52,100 nt of DNA, from NCBI GenBank assembly GCA_035455265.1, contig DATIFK010000216.1, positions 1 through 52,100 of the forward strand. Reading direction: 5' to 3'. The DNA comes from MGOM01 sp035455265. GTDB lineage: Bacteria; Chloroflexota; Anaerolineae; Anaerolineales; E44-bin32. The first letter of the stretch is position 1. Every line of letters begins with the position of its first letter. A program made the position numbers and the translations under genes. Shown in pieces: positions 24,732 to 32,980 of the stretch. The notes beneath the pieces are model-generated. The model worked only from the letters and a program-made list of their open reading frames with translations. It made no database searches and was not told where the DNA came from.

Positions 24732-25016
24732 CTAGCGCAGCGACTGGATAAAGGCGTCGATGTCGAGGGCCGGCAGGGTTGTGATCTTGATGCTGCCGCG
24801 CGAAGCCAACTCGGCCGAGACGCGCGCCACGGTCAGGTTGTCAGCCGCCTCGACGACATTGACGAAGTCGTATGGTCCCAGCGTGGCGTACTGAGCCGTC
24901 ACCCGAACCCCCAGCTTCTCCAGCTCGGCGTTGACTTCCTTGATGCGACGCGGATTCTTCTTGATCGTGCGTGCTCCTTCGTCGGTCAGGCTGCTGAGAA
25001 GGACATACGTCGGCAT
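24732..25016 (-). CDS. GYD-domain protein
   Basis: Protein of 94 residues spanning one GYD domain: YVLLSSLTDEGARTIKKNPRRI, then the signature TLGPYDFVNVVEA and KITTLPALD. The fold is a ferredoxin-like dimer; function is not known. A GGAGGG site supports the ATG. It is the first gene of a five-gene operon. A TACAAT box (25064-25069, minus strand) lies about 48 bases upstream, and a small GC hairpin (GCGGGA/TCCCGC) lies in the leader. Confidence 0.85.
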   Translation of the reverse strand: MPTYVLLSSLTDEGARTIKKNPRRIKEVNAELEKLGVRVTAQYATLGPYDFVNVVEAADNLTVARVSAELASRGSIKITTLPALDIDAFIQSLR

Positions 25017-25083
25017 CGGTCCCTCCGGCTTGCGGGACGGCTTCCCGCCTTCGGCTGTTGTTCATTGTAGCGCGCCTGCGGCC

Positions 25084-25162
25084 GGTTTCCAGTTCCCAGT
25101 CGCCGGTTCCCAGTCCGTGCACGACACGCTTTGACTGGCGACTGGAAACCGGGAACTGGTAA
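25084..25162. repeat. Heptad inverted-repeat element L5
   Basis: Left arm TTCCAGT/TCCCAGT/CGCCGGT/TCCCAGT units (25086-25112); right arm GACTGGC/GACTGGA/AACCGGG/AACTGGT units (25133-25161). The arms surround a 20-base centre. It lies between the GYD promoter and the DUF72 stop codon. Confidence 0.85.
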
Positions 25163-25172
25163 CCGCCCTCAA

Positions 25173-25961
25173 TCACTTTGTCCTGGCGAGGATCTCCTCA
25201 AACTCGCGCACACTCCCCGGGCTGTGGCCGGCGAAGTGGTTGTTGAAGTAGCCGTACACATCCAGGCCGGCGTCGAGGAAGGAACGCACCCGTTCAGCCC
25301 AGCGTGTCAGCTCCGGCGTGCGATCGATCTGCAATCGGTCGAACCGGTCGACGTCGCTGCGCCGGCCCAGCCAGCGGATGACGGTGAAACCGGTCGTCGT
25401 CCAGTCCATGCGCGGCATGTAGTACAGATCCTGCAGAACGAGGGCGACGCCGTGCTCCGCCAGCAGTTCGGTCAGGTCGCGCGTCAGCCAGCCGCGGTTC
25501 CGCACTTCGACGGCGTAGCGCGGGCCGGGCGGCAATCGGCGCAGGAACGCTTCCAACCGCGGCCGCAGGTCGGGCGTAAAGTCGTAGGCGAACTGCAGCG
25601 TCAAGACGGCCAGCTTCTCGCCCAGAGCTTGCATCGTCTCGACGAACAGCCGGGCCTCGTCGTCCGCTCCGTCCAGTTTGCGGTCATGGGTGATCGATCG
25701 AGGGAACTTGGCGCAGAAGCGGAAGCCCATTGGTGTACGGGCGGCCCAACCCTCAACGGCGGTTGGGCGCGGCGGCCCGTAGAAGGTCGAGTCGATTTCG
25801 ACGGTCGAGAAGCGGCGGGCGTAGGCTTCCAGGTAATCGCTCGAATCCGTCCCGGGCGGATAGAACGGTCCGACCCAATCGTCGAAGGCGAAACCTTGGG
25901 TGCCCAAGCGAAGGGTTCCTCGTCGTTGAGCCGATCCGCCTGGCCCGTTGGCTTCCATCAT
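25173..25961 (-). CDS. DUF72 (YecE-like) protein
   Basis: Protein of 262 residues with the TIM-barrel DUF72 landmarks: LRLGTQGFAFDDWVGPFYPPG, FSTVEIDSTFYGPP, FCAKFPRSITHD, LQFAYDF, YAVEVRNRGW, and a C-terminal VYGYFNNHFAGHSPGSV. Function is unknown. The start is ATG 25961 or ATG 25958 (two Met in a row); no ribosome site is seen because heptad element L6 runs up to nine bases before it. The gene is flanked on both sides by heptad elements of the same sequence type. Confidence 0.87.
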   Translation of the reverse strand: MMEANGPGGSAQRRGTLRLGTQGFAFDDWVGPFYPPGTDSSDYLEAYARRFSTVEIDSTFYGPPRPTAVEGWAARTPMGFRFCAKFPRSITHDRKLDGADDEARLFVETMQALGEKLAVLTLQFAYDFTPDLRPRLEAFLRRLPPGPRYAVEVRNRGWLTRDLTELLAEHGVALVLQDLYYMPRMDWTTTGFTVIRWLGRRSDVDRFDRLQIDRTPELTRWAERVRSFLDAGLDVYGYFNNHFAGHSPGSVREFEEILARTK

Positions 25962-25970
25962 GGGTTACCA

Positions 25971-26069
25971 GTTGCCAGTTCCCAGTTGCCAGTCAAGAAC
26001 CTCCTAGAGTCCCGACCCGTGGACCTACAGACGCTTGATACTGGAAGCTGGAAACTGGGAACTGGCAAC
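25971..26069. repeat. Heptad inverted-repeat element L6
   Basis: Left arm ACCAGTT/GCCAGTT/CCCAGTT/GCCAGTC units (25966-25995); right arm ATACTGG/AAGCTGG/AAACTGG/GAACTGG/CAACTCG units (26037-26071). The outer ends ...AGTCAAG and CTTGATACT... are complementary across the centre. It ends at the coaBC stop codon. Confidence 0.87.
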
Positions 26070-26072
26070 TCG

Positions 26073-27329
26073 TCAGGCGGCCGGCCGCTGTCGTCCGAGG
26101 ATCAGCTCCACGCGATCCAGAACGGCTTCGGCAACCTCGGCCTTGCTCATCAGGGGCAGCTCTTGCACGCTCTCGGCCCGATCGACGAAGGTCACGCGGT
26201 TGGTGTCGACGGCAAAGCCGGCGTCCGGGGCGGTAATGTCGTTGGCCACGATCAAGTCGAGCCCTTTGGCCTTGACCTTCTGGCGCGCCTGCCCGACCAG
26301 ATCGCGGCTTTCGGCAGCGAAACCGACGACGACGCGCGGGCCCCCGCTGCGCTTGCGGCGTTCGGCGACCGTCGCCAGGATGTCCGCGGTGGGTTCGAGG
26401 TGGATGTCGATGGCGCCTGCCCCGCGCTTGATCTTGTCCTCATTCGCGTGCGAGGGACGGAAGTCGGCGACGGCGGCGGCCATCAGCAGGATGTCGGTGG
26501 TCTCGAGTCGGCTTTGGATTTCCGCCAGCATCTGATCGACCGTCTCGACGTCGATCCGCTCCGCGCCCACCGGGGTCGCCAGCGCCGACGGACCACTGAT
26601 GAGCGTGACGTCGGCGCCGCGGTCGAGAGCGGCCTGGGCCAGGGCGAATCCTTGTTTCCCGGAGGAACGGTTGGCGATCACGCGTACCGGATCGATCGCC
26701 TCCAGCGTCCCGCCGGCGGTGACGAGCACTCGCCGCCCGGAGAGGCTTCGGCCGCGGCCGAGGGCTCGTCGGATATGTCCGACGATCTCGGCCGGTTCGA
26801 CCATGCGGCCCGGCCCGACCAATCCCGAGGCCATGCGCCCTTCGGCAGGACCGATGACGATGGCGCCGCGCTGGCGCAGCGTCTCCAGATTGGCCTGCGT
26901 GGCCGGGTGGCCGAACATCCCGGCATCCATCGCCGGCGCCAGGATCAGCGGAGAGCGCGAGGCGAGCAGCGCCAACCCGAGCAAGTCGTCGGCCATCCCT
27001 GTGGCCAACCTGGCCAGGGTGCGGGCTGTCGCCGGCGCCACAACGATGAGTTCGGCATCGCGCCCGAGCGACACGTGCAGGACGTGGGCGTCCTGGCCCC
27101 ACAGGTCGTCGTCATCGTAGGCGCGGCGGCCCGTCAGCGAGGTGAAGGTCAGCGGGCTGACGAAGCGGCGTGCGGCGGAGGTCAGAACCACGTCGACCAA
27201 CGCTCCCGCCTGCGTCAAACGCGAAGCCAAGTCGGCGGCTTTGTAGGCCGCGATCGAACCGGTGACTCCCAGCAGGATGCGCCGGCCGTCCAGCGCGGGG
27301 ATGTGAGATGACTTCAGGGGAGCGTCCAC
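26073..27329 (-). CDS. coaBC: Bifunctional phosphopantothenoylcysteine decarboxylase/synthetase
   Basis: Protein of 418 residues for two steps of CoA synthesis. The N-terminal flavoprotein half (CoaC, about 1-185) has LLGVTGSIAAYKAADLASRL, the catalytic His region HVLHVSLGRDAELIVVAPATA and APAMDAGMFGHPATQANL (PAMD in place of the common PAMN). The C-terminal half (CoaB) has VLVTAGGTLEAIDPVRVIANRSSGKQG and KIKRGAGAIDIHLEPTADIL. The GTG start is 18 bases after the aconitase-X small subunit stop, so it may share that transcript. The TGA stop directly follows heptad element L6. Confidence 0.93.
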   Translation of the reverse strand: MDAPLKSSHIPALDGRRILLGVTGSIAAYKAADLASRLTQAGALVDVVLTSAARRFVSPLTFTSLTGRRAYDDDDLWGQDAHVLHVSLGRDAELIVVAPATARTLARLATGMADDLLGLALLASRSPLILAPAMDAGMFGHPATQANLETLRQRGAIVIGPAEGRMASGLVGPGRMVEPAEIVGHIRRALGRGRSLSGRRVLVTAGGTLEAIDPVRVIANRSSGKQGFALAQAALDRGADVTLISGPSALATPVGAERIDVETVDQMLAEIQSRLETTDILLMAAAVADFRPSHANEDKIKRGAGAIDIHLEPTADILATVAERRKRSGGPRVVVGFAAESRDLVGQARQKVKAKGLDLIVANDITAPDAGFAVDTNRVTFVDRAESVQELPLMSKAEVAEAVLDRVELILGRQRPAA

Positions 27330-27347
27330 GCCCGCACCCGCCTTGTC

Positions 27348-27767
27348 TCAGCGGACAAGATAGATTGTACCGTCGACTTCCAGGCGGAGCCAACGACCGT
27401 TGGGGAGCTGCTCGAAGTCCCGCGGGTCCACGGCCGCGACCGGGAACGCCGTGCCGAACAGCTCTTCGCCGACGATGGCGGCCAGCGCGAAGAAGGTGTC
27501 GACTCCTGTGGTGAGGATGGCGGCCGGCGCCGTGCCGGCGCGCAGGGCTTCGAGCAAGACGGCCGTCGTCGTGCTCGAACCGCGAGCGTAAGGAAGACCC
27601 AGGATTCGTCCCGCCGCCCGCATGCCGACCAGGGGGTGGCGCCGGTCGATGATCTCGCCGGTGCGATGGTCGTAGCCGCCCCAGAACGAGAGTGGTTCGC
27701 GGGAGACGAGGGCTTCGCCCTCCGCCACGCCGCGGACGAGGGGTTTCGCCCGAGTCAGGATCTCCAC
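27348..27767 (-). CDS. Aconitase X small (swivel) subunit, DUF126
   Basis: Protein of 139 residues. Landmarks of the swivel subunit: EALVSREPLSFWGGYDHRTGEIIDRRHPLVG and the loop YARGSSTTTAVLLEALRAGTAPAAILTTG. It pairs with the large subunit at 28981-30246 to form a split (type II) aconitase X dehydratase. In archaea the split enzyme is mevalonate 5-phosphate dehydratase; some bacterial members act on cis-3-hydroxy-L-proline. Substrate here is not decidable. GTG 27767 has a GAGG site just upstream. Unusually, a WD40 lipoprotein gene separates it from its partner. Confidence 0.85.
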   Translation of the reverse strand: MEILTRAKPLVRGVAEGEALVSREPLSFWGGYDHRTGEIIDRRHPLVGMRAAGRILGLPYARGSSTTTAVLLEALRAGTAPAAILTTGVDTFFALAAIVGEELFGTAFPVAAVDPRDFEQLPNGRWLRLEVDGTIYLVR

Positions 27768-27783
27768 GGTCGCCTCACGCGGA

Positions 27784-28980
27784 TCAGGGCGATACCGTCC
27801 ACAGGTCGATCCTCCACGCGCCGCCAGTGGCGATGAACCGGCCGTCGGCGGAGAACGCCAGCGCATCGACCGAGACAGGCTCCGCCGCGACGGGCACGGC
27901 GACGGCCAGCAGCGGCCTGCCGCCCGAGGCGTCGTAGGCTCGTAAGGTCCCATCGCGCGAGACGGCGACCACCAGCGATCCATCGGGCGAGAAGGCCACA
28001 CCTTCCACAATCGTTGGGAAGTCGGCCAGCTTGCGGATGAGCCTCCCGGTGGAAAGGTTCCACATCCACACCGCACCGACGGCGCACTCATTGTTCGCCG
28101 ATGTCTGGCACAACCCCGTCGCCACGGTGGAACCATCGGGCGAGATGGCAAGGCTGGAGACCTGTCCCGAGTGATACAGAGTGGAAAGTCCGTCGCCGTC
28201 GCTGGTTCGCCAGACTCGCACGTTGCGCGACGTGCCTCCCCCCACGACCCTCGTCCCGTCCGGCGAGAAGGCGATGGCGGGGATGTTCCAGAACTCCGCC
28301 AACGTCAGGAGGGGCTGCCAGGTATCGACCTGGTACATCCAGATGGCGGCGTTCGGCCACTCCTTGACACCGCCGACGGCAAAGATCTGGCTGTCGGGCG
28401 AGAAGGCGACGCTGGTGACCTCATTGGGGAAGTCCAGCGACCGCACCAGAGATCCGGCGCGCCAGTCCCACACTTTGGCGGTGTGATCTCTGGCGGCCGA
28501 GGCGAGAAAGCGACCGTCGGGTGAAAAGGCCAATCCCCAGACGATCGATTCATGGCCCTGGAGGGTGCCAAGCGGTTGGCCAGTGGCCGCTTCGTACAAC
28601 TGGATCGTGCCGGCCTGATCCCCGACGGCCGCCGCCAGGGTCGTCCCATCCGGAGAAAAGGCCAAGCTGCGGACGAGCTCGCCATGGGCGAAACTCAAGC
28701 TGGGTGCGAGCCGCTCGATCGAGCTGGCCTGAATGACCGCCGGGAGCGGGGTCGGCGAAGGAGGCAGCGGGGTCGGCGTCGGCGGCGCGCTGGCCGAAGT
28801 GGGCGGAACTGGGGAGGCCGTCACGGTGGGCGCCGCCGTCGCGGTCGGGGGCGCGCCGGTGACCGAACACGCCAACACCGCCAAACACAAGGCGAGCCCG
28901 AAGGCGAGCCGCTTCCACGAGCGACGGTGCGATTCGGCGCCTTGATGGGAGATCTGTCGACGCGGCGGACGATCGCTCAT
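27784..28980 (-). CDS. WD40-repeat lipoprotein
   Basis: Protein of 398 residues. The signal peptide ends in a lipobox-like LAVLAC (Cys about 38), followed by a long Pro/Thr/Ser linker (about 42-82). At least seven WD40-like blades carry the recurring AFSPDG (SLAFSPDGTTLAAA, GLAFSPDGRFLASA, SVAFSPDSQIFAVG and so on) and end IDLWTVSP. It is probably outside the membrane. The start codon directly abuts the aconitase-X large subunit stop and its own stop is 17 bases before the small subunit start, so it is embedded in that operon. It is fully intact. Function is unknown. Confidence 0.88.
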   Translation of the reverse strand: MSDRPPRRQISHQGAESHRRSWKRLAFGLALCLAVLACSVTGAPPTATAAPTVTASPVPPTSASAPPTPTPLPPSPTPLPAVIQASSIERLAPSLSFAHGELVRSLAFSPDGTTLAAAVGDQAGTIQLYEAATGQPLGTLQGHESIVWGLAFSPDGRFLASAARDHTAKVWDWRAGSLVRSLDFPNEVTSVAFSPDSQIFAVGGVKEWPNAAIWMYQVDTWQPLLTLAEFWNIPAIAFSPDGTRVVGGGTSRNVRVWRTSDGDGLSTLYHSGQVSSLAISPDGSTVATGLCQTSANNECAVGAVWMWNLSTGRLIRKLADFPTIVEGVAFSPDGSLVVAVSRDGTLRAYDASGGRPLLAVAVPVAAEPVSVDALAFSADGRFIATGGAWRIDLWTVSP

Positions 28981-30246
28981 TCAGGCGCTCCATGGTTCTT
29001 CGAGGATGGTGGCGCGGCCCTGCACCGCCGACTCCACACAGTCGGCCAGGCCGCCGAAGGCGACCTCGACACCCAGCATCCCCGGGGCGTAGTAGGCGTA
29101 CTTGCCGGAGTTGGTCATCAGCCGATGGACGGAAGGCGGCAACATGGGCGATGCCAGGATGCATGTGTCAACCGTCAGCCGCCCACCGAAGGCTTCGAAC
29201 GGATCGAGCAAGCCGGCCTTGCGTGCCAGGTGAGCCACAGCGCGACTCGTCGTCACCAGGAACTCGACATCGCGATGCCGGCGGCGTCCCTGCAGAAGGG
29301 GCGCCAGCGCGCGGAACTCGTCCAGCGAGAAATGAGGACTTCCGAGCACCACCAGGTCCAGCGGACCACTCCCCGCAGTGCTCAACTCCCGTCGGGCGGC
29401 GCGCAGCCGGTCGGGCGAGATGTCGATTGCCGTCGGCACGGCCCGGCCGGCAAAGGCTGCGGCGCGCGTGGGCGCCTCCGGTGTCACCCCGATCCAGTGG
29501 AACATCCCGACGTTCCCGGAGGAGGCCGCCGTGGCCCCGAAGGCCTTCAGCTGATCGGCGGTCGGTCGAACCCCCAACCCGTCCAACACAGGGACACGGT
29601 CGCCCGCTTCGGCGCCGACAACAAAGCCCAGGACCGGGTAGAACGCATCCTCCTGCGTCCACCGCAGCGGAATTGTCCGGAGGTTGTAGAGCACGTCTCC
29701 CGCGCGGTTGGCGTCCAGGTGCAGGCCGAAGGCCGGCACGCGCCCCGCCACGGCAGCGCAGATGTCCAACAGGTCGGGATAGCGCTCGGTGCGCGCACCA
29801 AGGACCGAGTTGGCGTAGACGATCGCGTTCGATTCCCCCCAGGCGATCTGTTCACCGAAGTGCGGCGCCTCCTCCGATTGATACGGCGCGCACGTCCACG
29901 TCGGGCGGCAACCCATGCGTTCGTAGGCGACCATCTGGCGGCGGGCGTTCTCGGCCCACTCTGCAGGAACGGCCCACTCGCGCCAGCCGTGCTCGTCGAC
30001 GCCGCTGACGTTGAGGGTCGTCGGCACGGCGACCTGCGCCCCTAGCTCAGCCAGCCGCTCGGCGAACTCCAGCGTGGCCTGCCCCAGATAGATGGCGCTG
30101 TCGATGTGCGCCCGTGTGATCGGCAGGAAAGACCCGGCCTCGAACAACTCCGCCATGCGCACGAGAATCCGCATGGCCAGCTGGGTCGCCGGGCCGGCGC
30201 GGCCGTCGAGCAGCGACTGTTCGTGGTCGGTGAGGGTCAGAGTCAT
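28981..30246 (-). CDS. Aconitase X large (catalytic) subunit, DUF521
   Basis: Protein of 421 residues. Family landmarks: SAIYLGQATLEFAERLAELGAQVAVPTTLNV, GCRPTWTCAPYQ with C113 and C119, IAWGESNAIVYANSVLGART, the nearly invariant LGSPHFSLDEF, TVDTCILASPML with C362 and NSGKYAYYAPG. The cysteines are candidate iron-sulfur ligands. It dehydrates an unknown hydroxy acid together with the small subunit. A TACAAT box ends eight bases before the ATG, so the mRNA probably has almost no leader. It is the first gene of the acnX-WD40-acnX-coaBC group. Confidence 0.88.
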   Translation of the reverse strand: MTLTLTDHEQSLLDGRAGPATQLAMRILVRMAELFEAGSFLPITRAHIDSAIYLGQATLEFAERLAELGAQVAVPTTLNVSGVDEHGWREWAVPAEWAENARRQMVAYERMGCRPTWTCAPYQSEEAPHFGEQIAWGESNAIVYANSVLGARTERYPDLLDICAAVAGRVPAFGLHLDANRAGDVLYNLRTIPLRWTQEDAFYPVLGFVVGAEAGDRVPVLDGLGVRPTADQLKAFGATAASSGNVGMFHWIGVTPEAPTRAAAFAGRAVPTAIDISPDRLRAARRELSTAGSGPLDLVVLGSPHFSLDEFRALAPLLQGRRRHRDVEFLVTTSRAVAHLARKAGLLDPFEAFGGRLTVDTCILASPMLPPSVHRLMTNSGKYAYYAPGMLGVEVAFGGLADCVESAVQGRATILEEPWSA

Positions 30247-30481
30247 ACTGGGCGATTGTACATTGCCCCGGCATGAGGCTCCCCACCTCCGCTGTCCGCC
30301 GTCAGCCTCGAACCATCACAACCTGAGCGAAGTCGCCTGGTCCGAAGGCCGAGGCGCCGAAGCCGAAGGGCCAGGCGGCCGTTGCCTTTTTGCGGGCCCG
30401 CCGCGGCTGCCAACGTCGACGTTCCTCTGTGTCCTCTTTCCAGGCCTTATACTTCAGCAATCCCGTGCTCCGAGAGAATCG

Positions 30482-32062
30482 ATGTCCACAACCGTTGACT
30501 CGTTCATTGCCGAAACCACGCACCAGGCCGCCCCCCTCGAAAAGGCCTACACGCTGGCCGAGTGGGAGGCGGCGACGCGCGGCACACCGGAGGCCATCCA
30601 GGCCCATCAGGCTGCCCAGACAGCGTTCATGCGCTTCTGGGCCGACCCGCATCGATTCCGCACAGCCAAGGAATTGCGCGAGTCCGCGGCGGGCCAGGAT
30701 ACGGAGGCGGCGCGCCAGCTGACCCTGATCTACCTGACGGCCGCTACCTGGCAACAGGACGAAGCGACGCTGGAGGAGATCGCCCAGGTCGAAGCGGAGG
30801 TGCGCGAGCGCTACACCAACTTCCGCGGCGAAGTGGATGGCGCCTCGCTCAACGACAACCAGATCGACGAAATCCTGGCCAAGACGACCGACGCCGAGGA
30901 GGCACGCGGCACCTGGGAAGCCAGCAAGCAGGTCGGCGGCGAGGTTGCCGTCCGTATCCGCCGCCTGGCCCAGCTGCGCAACCGCTCAGCTCGCGACAAC
31001 GGCTTCCGCGACCATTTCCAGCGTGCGCTTCAGGTCAGCGAAATCGACGAGAGACAACTGCTCGACCTGTTCGAAGATCTCGAGCGGCAGTCGCGGGCCG
31101 CCTTCGGCGACGTCAAAGCCGCTATCGACGAATCCCGCAGCCGACGCTTCGGCGTGCCCGTGGGAGAGCTGCAACCCTGGCACTACACCGACCGCTTCTT
31201 CCAGAAGCCCGACCCGCTCGGGGAGGTGGATCTGGATGCGCTGTTCGCCGGCCGCGACCCGGTGGCGCTGGCGACGACGACCTACGACGGCCTAGGCATG
31301 GACGTGCGCCCGGTCCTGGCTCGCTCGGACCTGTACCCCCGGCCGGGCAAGAACCAGCACGCCTTCTGCACCCATATCGACCGCCAGGGGGACATCCGGA
31401 CTCTCAACAACCTCGAATCGAACGAGCGCTGGACGGAAACCCTGCACCATGAACTCGGCCACGCCGTCTACGAACAGTACCTGGATCCGTCGCTGCCCTG
31501 GCTGCTGCGCACGCCGTCCCACATCCTCACCACTGAAGCCATCGCCGTCCTCATGGGCGGCGTCTCGCGGGAGCAGGAGTGGCTGACCAAGGTGCTCGGC
31601 GTGCCGCCGGGACAGGCCTCGGCGGTGGCGGCCGCCGCCCGCGAGCGCGATCGCGCTTCGGCCCTGGTGTTCACACGCTGGTGCCTGGTCATGACTCACT
31701 TCGAGCGGGCGTTGTACGGCAACCCCGAGGCCGACCTCGACACCTTGTGGTGGGATCTGGTCGAGCGCTTCCAGCAGATCCGCCGGCCCGACGGCCGCCA
31801 CGCCCCGGACTGGGCGGCCAAGATCCACGTCGCGCTGTTCCCCGTCTACTATCACAACTACGAACTGGGGAGTCTGGTGCGCGCCCAGCTGCGCGCCTGC
31901 CTGCAGCGCCAGGTGGGCGGCCTCGTCGGCCGGCGTGAGGCCGGCGCCTGGCTGATCGAGCATGTGTTCCGCCCCGGCGCCCGCCTCGATTGGGCCCAAC
32001 ACATCGCCGCGGCAACGGGCGAACCCCTGTCGCCGCGCTACTTTGTCGAAATGATGGGGTAA
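30482..32062 (+). CDS. M2-like (ACE family) zinc metallopeptidase
   Basis: Cytoplasmic-looking peptidase of 526 residues without a signal peptide. The zinc motif is H323-E-L-G-H327 (TLHHELGHAVYEQY) and the third ligand is probably E352 in TEAIAVLMGG, 25 residues on. The stretch SLPWLLRTPSHILTTEAIA resembles the DLPVALREGANPGFHEAIG segment of angiotensin-converting enzymes. M3 is the alternative family. It probably releases dipeptides. The 235 bases before it (30247-30481) hold a TATACT box (30448-30453) about 28 bases upstream of the ATG and no gene. Confidence 0.8.
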   Translation: MSTTVDSFIAETTHQAAPLEKAYTLAEWEAATRGTPEAIQAHQAAQTAFMRFWADPHRFRTAKELRESAAGQDTEAARQLTLIYLTAATWQQDEATLEEIAQVEAEVRERYTNFRGEVDGASLNDNQIDEILAKTTDAEEARGTWEASKQVGGEVAVRIRRLAQLRNRSARDNGFRDHFQRALQVSEIDERQLLDLFEDLERQSRAAFGDVKAAIDESRSRRFGVPVGELQPWHYTDRFFQKPDPLGEVDLDALFAGRDPVALATTTYDGLGMDVRPVLARSDLYPRPGKNQHAFCTHIDRQGDIRTLNNLESNERWTETLHHELGHAVYEQYLDPSLPWLLRTPSHILTTEAIAVLMGGVSREQEWLTKVLGVPPGQASAVAAAARERDRASALVFTRWCLVMTHFERALYGNPEADLDTLWWDLVERFQQIRRPDGRHAPDWAAKIHVALFPVYYHNYELGSLVRAQLRACLQRQVGGLVGRREAGAWLIEHVFRPGARLDWAQHIAAATGEPLSPRYFVEMMG

Positions 32063-32073
32063 AGAGAGCCCTC

Positions 32074-32141
32074 AGTCGTCAGTCAAGACCCAACAAGACG
32101 GAAACGGAGACCTGATGACTGACGACTGACGACTCACTGGT
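32074..32141. repeat. Heptad inverted-repeat element L7
   Basis: Left arm CTCAGTC/GTCAGTC (32072-32085), right arm TGATGAC/TGACGAC/TGACGAC/TCACTGG (32113-32140). It starts 12 bases after the peptidase stop and contains the coaX stop codon (32134-32136) on the other strand. Confidence 0.8.
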
Positions 32142-32898
32142 TCAGTTCCCAGATGATCCTCAGCCCATCCAGCGTCAGCCAGGGCGCGACGATCTCGATC
32201 GCGGCCGTCTCTCCTGCGATCAGGTCCACCAGGCCCCCTGTCCCGATGACCTTCGTCGCCGGGCCGAGTTCCTTGCGGAAGCGGGCGACCATCCCCTCCA
32301 CCAGCCCGGCGTAGCCGAAGACCATCCCCGACTGAATGGCGTGTACCGTGTTGCGCCCGATGGCGGCCGGCGGACGCTGCAGGTCGACGGGCGGCAGCTT
32401 GGCTGTGCGTTGGAAGAGGGCCTCGGCGGCGATTCCGATCCCCGGGGAAATCGCCCCTCCCAGATAGTCGCCTTCCGCCGTGATGGCATTGAACGTCGTC
32501 GCCGTGCCGAAGTCGACGACGCACGCCGGGCCCCCATAGAGCTTCAACACCGCGGCGGCATCGGCTACCCGGTCGGCCCCGACGGCTTTCGGGTCTTCAT
32601 AGCGTATGCGAACCCCGGTCTTGACTCCGGCGTCCACAACCAGGGGATGCAGATTCAGGTACTTCTCGCACGCCTTGAGGAAGGTTCCCGTCAGCGGCGG
32701 TACAACCGAGGCCATGACGACTCCGCTCAGCTCCGTAGGGTCGCTGCGGGCATGTTCGAGCAGGCCGAGCATTTGCAGGCCGTACTCATCCGGCATGCGT
32801 TCGTGAACCGTCGAGAGACGCCAGGCCGTCCGCATCGCCTCGCCCTCGTACAACCCCAGGGTGATGTTGGTGTTGCCGATGTCGATCGTCAGGAGCAT
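32134..32898 (-). CDS. coaX: Type III pantothenate kinase
   Basis: Protein of 254 residues of the ASKHA fold. The phosphate 1 motif is DIGNTNITLGLYEG (6-19), then the phosphate 2 region VVDFGTATTFNAI and GGAISPGIGIAAEALF. The pantothenate-binding motif GADRVADA is present. It phosphorylates pantothenate and, like other type III enzymes, should not be inhibited by CoA. It sits 69 bases after panC in a panB-panE-panC-coaX group with GAGGT before its ATG. The stop codon falls inside heptad element L7. Confidence 0.94.
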   Translation of the reverse strand: MLLTIDIGNTNITLGLYEGEAMRTAWRLSTVHERMPDEYGLQMLGLLEHARSDPTELSGVVMASVVPPLTGTFLKACEKYLNLHPLVVDAGVKTGVRIRYEDPKAVGADRVADAAAVLKLYGGPACVVDFGTATTFNAITAEGDYLGGAISPGIGIAAEALFQRTAKLPPVDLQRPPAAIGRNTVHAIQSGMVFGYAGLVEGMVARFRKELGPATKVIGTGGLVDLIAGETAAIEIVAPWLTLDGLRIIWELNQ

Positions 32899-32954
32899 GG
32901 GAGACCTCTTGGGGAAGCAATCAGCCGTCGGCGGTCGACGGGACCATTCCGACG

Positions 32955-32980
32955 GTAGGCGCAGGCTTTAGCCTGCGATC
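32955..32980. repeat. Palindromic repeat GCAGGCTTTAGCCTGC, panC copy
   Basis: The core palindrome lies on the end of panC: the panC codons GCA GGC and its TAA stop are read from the minus strand of the repeat. The left flank GTAGGC matches the 49882 copy. Confidence 0.8.

Noticed and set aside
25084..26069. Insertion sequence around the DUF72 gene
   Set aside because: The flanks are heptad arrays, not terminal inverted repeats with target duplications, and DUF72 is not a transposase.
30092..30481. Upstream extension of the M2-like peptidase to 30092
   Set aside because: It would overlap the start of the aconitase X gene on the other strand and reads as low-complexity; ATG 30482 begins the family-like sequence.
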